This document shows, piece after piece, positions 10,291-17,558 of a stretch of DNA of 64,000 bases. The position numbers and the translations under genes are program-made. The stretch comes from Pseudaminobacter salicylatoxidans (GTDB lineage: Bacteria; Pseudomonadota; Alphaproteobacteria; Rhizobiales; Rhizobiaceae). The stretch lies in NCBI RefSeq assembly GCF_003148475.1, contig NZ_QGGG01000009.1, positions 62,001 through 126,000 of the forward strand, read 5' to 3'. A model generated the notes under the pieces. The model was given only the letters and a program-made list of their open reading frames with translations. It searched no databases and was not told the DNA's origin. The first letter of the stretch is position 1. Each line of letters starts with the position of its first letter.

Positions 10291-10492
10291 CGCCCACCTA
10301 TAACAAAAGAAATAGCACCATAACGAAATATCCAGTTCCGCGAAGCCTGGACTTGTGCAATTTGTCATAAAAATGGGCTGAAGAACTGCGCCATGGTCGC
10401 GTCGAGGCAAAAGCCTTCCTGACGAAATGCGGGCCAATGCCGCTCAGCTGTATAAAGCCTATTCAATTTAGAATATGTGTGGGGGAGCCTGT

Positions 10493-10870
10493 ATGTTCGA
10501 ATGCATAGACACCGGCCGTAAAGCCAGCGGCAATCCGATCTCCGGTGTCGTCAGAAAAGGCGATCTCGTCCTGACGGTCCAGATCCCTACCTGCCCGGAA
10601 ACTGGCAAGCTGGTGGATGGCGGCATCGAGGCGCAGTCGCGCCAGGTCTTCGCCAATCTGAAGCAGGCGATGGAAGCCGCAGGCGGCTCGCTGGCCGATG
10701 TGATGCTGGTGCAGGTCTATATCGTCGATTCAGCCGACTGGGCCGCGATGCACAAGGTTTGGAGCGAAACCTTCAAGGCGCCTTTCCCGGCGCGCGCAAC
10801 CGTCGTCGTCAAGGAACTCATGCTCGATGGCATGCTCATCGAGATCGTAGCCAATGCCCATTTGGGCTAG
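10493..10870 (+). CDS. RidA/YjgF/UK114 family imine deaminase-like protein
   Basis: Rid-superfamily protein, 125 residues. RidA proteins hydrolyse reactive enamines and imines released by PLP enzymes and amino-acid oxidases. Seen: GVVRKGDLVLTVQIP near the start, GGIEAQSRQVFANLKQAME in the middle and the C-terminal FPARATVVVKEL segment typical of the trimer. The ATG at 10493 is preferred over 10475 because GGGGGAG lies 6 nt before it. It is the first gene of an operon ending in a FAD-dependent amino-acid oxidase, which would generate imino acids, so a housekeeping or detoxifying role inside this catabolic route is likely. The canonical RidA substrate-binding arginine is present (PARATV). Confidence 0.88.
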   Translation: MFECIDTGRKASGNPISGVVRKGDLVLTVQIPTCPETGKLVDGGIEAQSRQVFANLKQAMEAAGGSLADVMLVQVYIVDSADWAAMHKVWSETFKAPFPARATVVVKELMLDGMLIEIVANAHLG

Positions 10871-10909
10871 ACGCAATCCATCGTCGCAGACCCGGAGGAG
10901 ATTTCCCGA

Positions 10910-11767
10910 ATGAACGCCCTTGCCAGATTTGCAGGTTCTGCATTGGCACTCGCATTGTCCAGCGTCGTTGCCATTCCCGCCTGGGCGGAAACCGACCTTA
11001 CCAAACTCCTGCCCCAGTCGATCCGCGATGCCGGCACCTTGCGGGTGGTTGCTTCATCGAGCAGCAGCCCGCCGATGATCTTCGTAGGCACTGATGCGCG
11101 GACGCTCGAGGGGCTTGAAATCGAGCTTACGCAGGCGGTCGCCGATGCGCTTGGCGTGAAGCTGGAATTCGTTCACGGCACTTTCGACAGCCTGATCCCG
11201 TCGATCGCGGCGGATCGTGCCGATATTGCCGTTGGCTCGATCGGCGATCTGAAATCGCGCCAGGAACATGTCGATTTCATCGACTACGTGAAGGCGGGCA
11301 TCGGCATGGCCGTGCCGACGGGCAACCCGAAGGGCATCACCGACCTGGACAGCCTGTGCGGCAAGACGGTCGCGGTGCTGCGCGGCACGTTCCAGGAAAA
11401 GGAACTCGCCGAACAGAAGGCCAAGTGCCAGTCCTCCGGAAGCGAACTGGACGTCCAGACCTTCTCCGACACCAATGCGGCCGTGATGGCGCTTCGTTCC
11501 GAGCGGGCCGACGCCTGGTCGGGCGACAGCGCGCCTGTCGGCTATGCCGTCAGCCAGTCTTCCGGGGCCCTGGAACTCGCCGGGAAAATGCGCGCCATCG
11601 CGCTGCTGGGCTATGCGGTGAACAAGGAGAACACCGAATTGCGGGACGCCGTCAAGGCGGCTCTCGAGGCTGTCCAGAGCAGCGGCAAGTACAAGGAAAT
11701 CTTCAAAAAATGGGGCCAAAGCGACACGATGGTCGACAAGATCACCATCAATGACGCCTGGCTTTAG
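10910..11767 (+). CDS. Periplasmic amino-acid-binding protein of ABC transporter
   Basis: Solute-binding protein family 3, 285 residues. A Sec signal peptide (MNALARFAGSALALALSS... ending IPAWA) is followed by RDAGTLRVVASSSSSPPM, a GLEIELTQAVADALG lobe motif and DRADIAVGSIGDLKSRQEHVD, characteristic of the polar amino-acid group. Two cysteines (SLCGKTVAVLRG, KAKC) may form a disulfide. It precedes its permease and ATPase genes by 14 nt, so one transcript is likely. The partner oxidase suggests a D-amino acid or N-substituted amino acid as substrate; this is inference. Confidence 0.92.
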   Translation: MNALARFAGSALALALSSVVAIPAWAETDLTKLLPQSIRDAGTLRVVASSSSSPPMIFVGTDARTLEGLEIELTQAVADALGVKLEFVHGTFDSLIPSIAADRADIAVGSIGDLKSRQEHVDFIDYVKAGIGMAVPTGNPKGITDLDSLCGKTVAVLRGTFQEKELAEQKAKCQSSGSELDVQTFSDTNAAVMALRSERADAWSGDSAPVGYAVSQSSGALELAGKMRAIALLGYAVNKENTELRDAVKAALEAVQSSGKYKEIFKKWGQSDTMVDKITINDAWL

Positions 11768-11781
11768 GACGCTTTCGGTTC

Positions 11782-12702
11782 ATGACTGACGGATCTGCTC
11801 CCGGCACCGCTTCCCGGTCGGCCATCGCGCCGGCCGGGAAGCGGTCCAGCAACCCGGCCGGCGAGAACTTCGTCACCGTGCCGCTGCGCCATCCCTGGCG
11901 ATGGTTCGGCGCGGCGGTGATGCTGTTCGTGCTGTTGTCGATCGCCGATCTGCTGGTCACAAATCCGCGCTGGCAGTGGAACAAGGTCTGGGAATATCTG
12001 TTCAGCGAGCCGATACTGATCGGGGTTGCCTATACGCTGATCCTCACCGTTCTGGCCGAAGTCGTGGGCATCAGTTTCGGCATCCTGCTGGCGATATTGC
12101 GACTGTCGGACAATCCGCTGCTTTCCTGGTCGAGCGCGGCATTCACCTGGATCTTCCGCGGCATACCGCCTCTGGTGATGATCCTCTTCATCTATTTCTT
12201 CTCCGCGCTCGTGCCGGTGCTTTCGATCGGCATTCCGTTCGGGCCGTCGATCGATATCGTAAAGACCAATACGGTCGTCACCCAGCTGTTCGCGGCGGTC
12301 GTCGGGCTCGGGCTTGCGCAGGCCGCCTATGTTTCCGAAATCGTGCGCTCGGGCATCCTCTCGGTTTCCCCCGGCCAGACGCGCGCGGGCCTCGCCCTCG
12401 GCATGACCCCGCTTCAGGCCATGCGCCACATCGTCTTCCCGCAGGCCATGCGCGTCGTCGTGCCGCCGCTGGGAAATGAGGTGATCTCCATGGTCAAGGC
12501 GACCTCGCTCGTCAGCGTGATCGCCTATATGGAACTTCTGACGACGGTCCAGGTCATCTACGCTCGCACCTTCGAACAGATTCCCATGCTGATGGTCGCG
12601 GTCATCTGGTACGGCATCATCACCTCGGTGCTCACCCTTGCCCAGTCCCAGATCGAAAGCCGGCTGAACAAGTCTGCGAAGAATGTGAAGGGGGCCAGAT
12701 GA
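11782..12702 (+). CDS. Amino-acid ABC transporter permease
   Basis: Inner-membrane permease of the polar amino-acid (HisMQ/GlnP) class, 306 residues. After a cytoplasmic N-terminal extension of about 45 residues there are several membrane segments; the ATPase-docking EAA loop reads [28 protein letters not shown] single permease gene implies a homodimer or one chain serving both halves. The 3' end overlaps the ATPase gene by 4 nt (ATGA), indicating translational coupling. Confidence 0.93.
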   Translation: MTDGSAPGTASRSAIAPAGKRSSNPAGENFVTVPLRHPWRWFGAAVMLFVLLSIADLLVTNPRWQWNKVWEYLFSEPILIGVAYTLILTVLAEVVGISFGILLAILRLSDNPLLSWSSAAFTWIFRGIPPLVMILFIYFFSALVPVLSIGIPFGPSIDIVKTNTVVTQLFAAVVGLGLAQAAYVSEIVRSGILSVSPGQTRAGLALGMTPLQAMRHIVFPQAMRVVVPPLGNEVISMVKATSLVSVIAYMELLTTVQVIYARTFEQIPMLMVAVIWYGIITSVLTLAQSQIESRLNKSAKNVKGAR

Positions 12703-13493
12703 CGGTGCACGCGCAACATGGCCAGCCACGCAAGGTGATGGTCGAGGCACAGGAGGTCTGCAAGCACTACGGACCCCTCGAAGTGCTGAAAGGCATCAAC
12801 CTCAAGGTTCATCAGGGCGAGGTCGTGTGCATCATCGGCCCTTCGGGATCGGGCAAATCCACCCTGCTGCGCTGCATGAACCATCTGGAGCATGTGAATG
12901 CGGGACGCCTCTATGTGGATGGCGAACTGGTGGGATACCGCCAGGAAGCACACAAGCTCTATGAGCTGAAACCCTCGGAAGTATGCCTGAGACGGCGCGA
13001 CATCGGCATGGTGTTCCAGCATTTCGAGTTGTTTCCGCATATGACGGCGCTGGAAAACCTCTGCCTGGCACCCACCGTCGTGCTGAAGCGCGCCCGCGCC
13101 GAGGTCGAGCGCGAGGCGCTGGAGATGCTGCAACGGGTCGGTCTGTCCGACCGGGCCGGCTACTATCCCTCCCAGCTTTCGGGAGGCCAGCAGCAACGCG
13201 TCGCCATCGCGCGCGCGTTGACCATGAACCCCAAGATCATGCTGTTCGACGAACCCACCTCGGCGCTTGATCCCGAACTCGTCGGCGAGGTTCTGAAGGT
13301 CATGCGCGACCTGGCGGCCTCCGGCATGACGATGGTGGTCGTCACGCATGAGATGGGCTTCGCCCGCGAAGTCGCCGACCGGGTGGTGATCATGGACGGC
13401 GGGCGCATCATCGAGGATGGCCCTCCCGCCGACATATTCTCCAATCCCCGGAGCGAACGGGCGCGCACCTTCCTCGAACGCCTCCTGGCGTGA
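12699..13493 (+). CDS. Amino-acid ABC transporter ATP-binding protein
   Basis: ATPase subunit of the GlnQ/HisP class, 264 residues. Walker [11 protein letters not shown]-loop [10 protein letters not shown], signature [15 protein letters not shown], Walker [14 protein letters not shown] and the switch histidine in [10 protein letters not shown] are all intact. It starts in the ATGA overlap with the permease and is followed after 35 nt by the oxidase gene. It drives import of the amino acid captured by the periplasmic protein encoded two genes upstream. Confidence 0.95.
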   Translation: MTVHAQHGQPRKVMVEAQEVCKHYGPLEVLKGINLKVHQGEVVCIIGPSGSGKSTLLRCMNHLEHVNAGRLYVDGELVGYRQEAHKLYELKPSEVCLRRRDIGMVFQHFELFPHMTALENLCLAPTVVLKRARAEVEREALEMLQRVGLSDRAGYYPSQLSGGQQQRVAIARALTMNPKIMLFDEPTSALDPELVGEVLKVMRDLAASGMTMVVVTHEMGFAREVADRVVIMDGGRIIEDGPPADIFSNPRSERARTFLERLLA

Positions 13494-13528
13494 TCGGCTC
13501 AATCAAGTCACGACAAAAGGATCCGGCC

Positions 13529-14764
13529 ATGGATGATACCGTTCTGGTGCTGGGCGGCGGCGTCGCCGGCCTCTCGGTCGCCCGCAGCCTGCAACTGGTC
13601 GGCCGCCGCGTTGCAATCATAGATCCCTTACCCTCGCCGGGCGGAGCGTCGTTCGGCAATGGCGGTTTCATCTCGCCCGACAGTTTCATGCCGGGCGCGC
13701 AGCCGGGCATGCTGCGCAGCCTACCCGGCTGGCTGCGCGATCCGCTTGGCCCGCTGGCCATCGACCCCGGCTATGTGTGGCGAGCCTTGCCCTGGTTCAT
13801 GCGGTGGCTGAAGGAGGGGCGCCTGGATCGCATGACGCGCCTGGCGCACGGCATCCATGCCCTGCATGCGCCGGCGCTGCGCGAATGGCGTCGGCTTCTC
13901 GGCCCTGACCTCTACCATCGCTATATACGCGAGGAGGGAGAGGTCATTCTCGGCGATACGCAACCTGCCGGCTCCGCCTTCGAGGTCGAGCAGCGCCTGA
14001 CCGCCCGGTTCGGCCTCGATGTGGACATTCTCTCCCGCGCCGACATCGAGCGGCTGTACCCGGAAATATCCGACTGCGTCCGGTTCGGCCTGCTCAAGCG
14101 CGGCAACGCGCACACGGTCAGCCCCGGTGGGGTGAACGCCGCTCTCGCCGAAAACATCGTGGCCGAGGGCGGATCGTTTCATCGCGAACGCGTGCTCAAG
14201 CTCATCCCGGAAGGCGACCGGTGGCTGGTGCTCACGTCAACGGGCAATCATCGGGCGCGCGATGTGGTGGTCGCCTGCGGGGTGTGGTCCAACCAGCTTC
14301 TCAAGCCACTGGCCCTCGACATACCTCTGGAGAGCCAGCGCGGCTATCACGTCATGCTGCCCAACGATCAGGTGGAGATCGGCCTTCCCTTCATCCATCG
14401 CGGCAGGGGGATCGGGCTGACGCCTATGCTCGAAGGACTGCGCGTCGCCGGAACCGTCGAATTCTCCGGCGTTGACGGGGTGCCCAATGAAAAGCGCGCC
14501 GACCAGGCCCTTTACCACGCACGGCAATTGTTTCCCGGATTGACGGGCAAGCCCCTCTCGCTGTGGACCGGACAACGCCCGGCCACCCCGGACACCCTGC
14601 CCGTAGTGGGCGGGGTGCCAAACCGGCCCGGCCTGTGGCTGTGTTTCGGCCATGGCGCCTATGGCATGACAGGCGCGCCGCCGAGCGGGCGTCTCCTTGC
14701 GGAGCTGATCACCAGTCAGCCGACATTCATCGACGCGGCCACCTATGCCCCGACGCGTTTCTAG
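13529..14764 (+). CDS. FAD-dependent amino-acid oxidoreductase (DadA/DAO family)
   Basis: Flavoprotein of the D-amino-acid dehydrogenase / glycine oxidase superfamily, 411 residues. The N-terminal dinucleotide fold [18 protein letters not shown] is followed by [17 protein letters not shown], the DadA-like flavin segment, and the C-terminal FAD motif appears as [15 protein letters not shown] and [13 protein letters not shown]. The ATG at 13529 has AAAGGA 7 nt upstream; a GTG at 13490 overlapping the ATPase stop is possible but less likely. As last gene of the RidA/ABC operon it probably oxidises the imported amino acid to an imino/keto acid, passing electrons to a quinone or oxygen. The exact substrate is unknown. 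Confidence 0.88.
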   Translation: MDDTVLVLGGGVAGLSVARSLQLVGRRVAIIDPLPSPGGASFGNGGFISPDSFMPGAQPGMLRSLPGWLRDPLGPLAIDPGYVWRALPWFMRWLKEGRLDRMTRLAHGIHALHAPALREWRRLLGPDLYHRYIREEGEVILGDTQPAGSAFEVEQRLTARFGLDVDILSRADIERLYPEISDCVRFGLLKRGNAHTVSPGGVNAALAENIVAEGGSFHRERVLKLIPEGDRWLVLTSTGNHRARDVVVACGVWSNQLLKPLALDIPLESQRGYHVMLPNDQVEIGLPFIHRGRGIGLTPMLEGLRVAGTVEFSGVDGVPNEKRADQALYHARQLFPGLTGKPLSLWTGQRPATPDTLPVVGGVPNRPGLWLCFGHGAYGMTGAPPSGRLLAELITSQPTFIDAATYAPTRF

Positions 14765-14955
14765 GCGCGCCGGATAATCTCGTCCTCCGGTCGGGCCAAA
14801 TCGTTGCCTGCGAATCCTTCATCGACACGCGCATATTATCACGATGGTTGGTACTTCCTCTCACTCAAAGAGACAAGCTGGACCCGACCACGGATATCCG
14901 TCACGCGAATCCGCGGGCAGGAAGGCGGCGCAACCTCTTATCGGAGAGGTCTGGT

Positions 14956-16005
14956 TTGGTCGAACCGTCTTTTCCATTGAAGGAAGTCCACGGTTCAAAC
15001 GTGATTTTGAGAGAATCTGATCAATGCGCGTGCCGACGTGAACCAGTTCTGCCGCTCAAATACCGTTGGGCCTGGGAAAAATACCTTTCCGGCTGCAACA
15101 ACCACTGGATGCCGACCGAAGTTTCCATGCAGGCCGACATTGCGCTGTGGAAATCCAAGGATGGGCTGACCGATGATGAACGCCGGATGATCAAGCGCAA
15201 TCTCGGCTTCTTCGCCGCCTCGGAAAGCTTGGTGGCGAACAACGTCGTGCTCGCCATTTACCGCCATCTCACCAACCCCGAATGCCGCCAGTATCTGTTG
15301 CGTCAGGCCTTCGAGGAGGCGATCCACACACACACCTTCCAGTACATCGTGGAAAGCCTGTCTCTGGACGAGGGTGAGCTGTTCAACATGTACCGTGAGG
15401 TGCCGTCGATCACCGACAAGGCGGCCTGGGCGCTGAAGCACACGCAGAGCCTCGACAACCCCGATTTCCGAACCGGTACACCGGGGACCGACAAGGCTTT
15501 CCTGCGCGACCTCGTCGCCTTCTACGTCATCTTCGAGGGTATTTGGTTTTACACGGGCTTTGCGCAGATACTGTCGCTTGGCCGCCGCAACAAGATGGTC
15601 GGCATCGCGGAGCAGTACCAGTACATATTGCGCGACGAGTCCATTCATCTGAATTTCGGCATCGACGTTATCAACCAGATCAAGCTGGAAAATCCACACC
15701 TCTGGACCGGAGCGTTCCAGGACGAGGTGCGCGGCATGATCGCGGAGGCCGCCGAGCTGGAGGCCGCCTACGGCCGGGATACGATGCCGCTCGGTTTCCT
15801 CGGCCTCAACGCGGCGCTGTGCGAGCAGTACATGCACTTCATCGCCAACCGTCGCTGCGCGCAGCTCGGTCTTTCGCCGGTTTTCGCCGAGGCGGAGAAT
15901 CCTTTCCCCTGGATGTCCGAAGCGATGGATCTGAAGAAGGAGAAGAATTTCTTCGAGACACGCGTCATCGAGTATCAGAACGGCCGCGCATTGGCATGGG
16001 ACTGA
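14956..16005 (+). CDS. nrdB: Class Ic-like ribonucleotide reductase beta (R2) subunit
   Basis: R2 subunit that generates the oxidant for ribonucleotide reduction. From the proposed TTG start (GGAGAGG 6 nt upstream) it has 349 residues, almost the length of Chlamydia R2. Metal ligands are E90 (AASES), E121 and H124 (EEAIHTH), a Glu in VIFEGIWFY, and Glu/His in [10 protein letters not shown]. The radical Tyr position is Phe128 (HTHTFQY) and the first ligand is Glu instead of Asp: together the signature of class Ic enzymes with a Mn(IV)/Fe(III) cofactor. Residues 21-31 read [11 protein letters not shown], but the +1 frame over the same bases (15017-15046) encodes [10 protein letters not shown], the conserved family sequence, so paired indels scramble this stretch. 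No nrdA is in the window. Either an active orphan with an altered N-terminus or a decaying gene. Confidence 0.85.
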   Translation: MVEPSFPLKEVHGSNVILRESDQCACRREPVLPLKYRWAWEKYLSGCNNHWMPTEVSMQADIALWKSKDGLTDDERRMIKRNLGFFAASESLVANNVVLAIYRHLTNPECRQYLLRQAFEEAIHTHTFQYIVESLSLDEGELFNMYREVPSITDKAAWALKHTQSLDNPDFRTGTPGTDKAFLRDLVAFYVIFEGIWFYTGFAQILSLGRRNKMVGIAEQYQYILRDESIHLNFGIDVINQIKLENPHLWTGAFQDEVRGMIAEAAELEAAYGRDTMPLGFLGLNAALCEQYMHFIANRRCAQLGLSPVFAEAENPFPWMSEAMDLKKEKNFFETRVIEYQNGRALAWD

Positions 16006-16174
16006 GCGTCCAACCACCGGGAGCGTGGCGGCCGTCCGCGCTTGCGCAGCCGGAGGAGGTGTTCCTGTCCTGGGTGATGGCGCTTCCGGAAACTGCCGAC
16101 GCTACGCTACCGAAGCCGAAATCCTGCGCCTCGACAAGCGCATCTACAAGCTGCCGCATGGCAGTTACCGGTAG
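15996..16174 (+). pseudogene. Possible small ORF remnant overlapping the nrdB stop
   Basis: An ATG at 15996 overlaps the nrdB stop codon and opens a frame reading EEVFLSWVMALPETADA. The apparent continuation AEILRLDKRIYKLPHGSYR ending at a TAG (16172-16174) is in another frame, so a single indel near 16103 would be needed to join them. Without it the first frame runs to 16190. The residue pattern looks protein-like but I recognise no family. This is tentative. Confidence 0.25.
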
Positions 16175-16263
16175 GATCCTGCAGCCATAAATCTCATCTG
16201 ACGATGCAATGGGCGAGGATGCTTATCCATCCCGATAAGGTCGAGTTCAAGTTGGGGTAGTCT

Positions 16264-16494
16264 ATGCGCGAAAGCTATAAATTTCCCTATGCTCATAACA
16301 CCTATGACGATGAAATCGGCGGATTTATGGGGTTCGACGTGAGTAACGGCAAGCACATCACTTCAGGTTCTCCGGTGCAGGTTCTGGACGATTGATCACC
16401 CTTCTTCGACGGCAATTTCCTCTATTATCCCAGTCGCCGCCAGCATTTGGCAACGTTCAAGGTCATCATCGATGCGCTGCGGCATCGCAGGTAG
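16264..16494 (+). pseudogene. LysR-family C-terminal remnant with in-frame stop
   Basis: The frame reads ITSGSPVQVLDD, then TGA, then SPFFDGNFLYYPSRRQH and VIIDALRHRR before a TAG. This matches the usual end of LysR effector domains, where VLxDW is followed by SPPFxGxFLYYPSRRQ and a final helix. The stop sits where Trp (TGG) is expected, so a nonsense mutation and loss of the whole 5' gene are inferred. The first ~25 codons from the ATG at 16264 (MRESYKFPYAHNTYDDE) do not look like LysR sequence and may be unrelated. Confidence 0.6.
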
Positions 16495-16556
16495 AAATGA
16501 ACATAAACTGAAAGACCGGGGGCATCCGGGCTGCTCATCCGTTATCACGGCAAGTT

Positions 16557-17468
16557 TCAGCATTCTGCCGTGCGCGCTTCCGCGAACAGCCAGTCGCGGA
16601 CCGACTGGCTGGCGGGGCTCAGCGGATTGTCCTGCGGCTGGAGCAGGAAATAGCCGGAGGTGGTGCAAATGCTGTTCGGCAGCGGTCTGATCAAGGTCCC
16701 TTCCGCGAGATGCCCGTCCACCAGATGACGCCAGCCGAGCGCGACCCCCAGGCTGTCGACTGCCGCCTGGATGGCGAGTGCATAGGTATTGAAGGTCAGG
16801 CTGGCGGCGCCCTCGGTTTCGGGGAGGCCGCTGCTGGTCAGCCAGCGGGCCCAGTCCATCCACTCGGTGTGGTGGCTGGCGACCTCGATGAAGGTGCAGT
16901 GGCGCAGGGCTTCGAGCAGATGAAGGCCCTTCTGATCCGCGTAAGCAGGCGCACACACCGGAAAGATCTCTTCATCCAGCAGTAGCTCTGCCTCAAAGTT
17001 CTCCCATTGGCCTTCTCCCCGCAGAATGATCAGATCGTGTTCGCTGGCCAGGGCTTCGCGGTCCAGGTCCGTGGAGACCAGGTGAATGTCGAGGTCCGGG
17101 TGATCGCGCCGCAGCCGCGGCAACCGTGGCATGAGCCAGAGCGTAGAAATCGATTGCGTGGCGGCCAGCGACACCCGTGGGCGCCGGGCTGCTTCCTGCA
17201 GGCCTTCAACTCCCTTCTCTACGGCGTCCAGCGCCTCACGCACATGCCGCAGAAAGCTCTTCCCCTCGGCGGTAAGCTGCACCGACCGGTGCCCTCGGCG
17301 AAAAAGGCGCACTCCGAGATGCTCTTCCAGAAGCTTCACCTGCCGGCTGATGGCCGCCTGACTCAGGTTGAGCCGTTCTGCCGCGGCTGTAAATCCGCCT
17401 AGGCGTGCCGCTGCTTCGAAGGCAATGAGATAGTCCAGAGGAGGTAATCGCTGTCGACGTCTTCGCAT
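16557..17468 (-). CDS. LysR-family regulator, GcvA-like
   Basis: LysR-type regulator of the GcvA subgroup, 303 residues. The N-terminal helix-turn-helix reads PPLDYLIAFEAAARLGGFTAAAE-like with LNLSQAAISRQVKLLEEHLG, then RLFRRGHRSVQLT; the effector domain follows. GcvA-type proteins often regulate glycine, one-carbon or other amino-acid genes. It is divergent from the DUF1989-GcvT fusion gene with only about 90 bp between starts, so the two promoters overlap and the regulator probably senses that pathway's substrate or product. The start at 17468 follows poor ribosome-binding sequence and may be a few codons off. Confidence 0.92.
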   Translation of the reverse strand: MRRRRQRLPPLDYLIAFEAAARLGGFTAAAERLNLSQAAISRQVKLLEEHLGVRLFRRGHRSVQLTAEGKSFLRHVREALDAVEKGVEGLQEAARRPRVSLAATQSISTLWLMPRLPRLRRDHPDLDIHLVSTDLDREALASEHDLIILRGEGQWENFEAELLLDEEIFPVCAPAYADQKGLHLLEALRHCTFIEVASHHTEWMDWARWLTSSGLPETEGAASLTFNTYALAIQAAVDSLGVALGWRHLVDGHLAEGTLIRPLPNSICTTSGYFLLQPQDNPLSPASQSVRDWLFAEARTAEC

Positions 17469-17558
17469 TAAAAATCCTGGGCCTGAGCCTCAGACAATGC
17501 TGCTTTACGTAACCGCCCTGTCAATAGCTAATTGGTGCGTAACGAAGGGAGGGCGCCA

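Noticed and set aside
16396-16494. Minus-strand open frame extending the GcvA-like LysR gene region
   Set aside because: The plus strand here reads as a LysR C-terminus (FLYYPSRRQ), which explains the open frame better; the GcvA-like gene ends at 16557.
17469-17558. A glycine or other riboswitch before the DUF1989-GcvT gene
   Set aside because: The divergent gap is only about 90 bp, too short for an aptamer plus two promoters.
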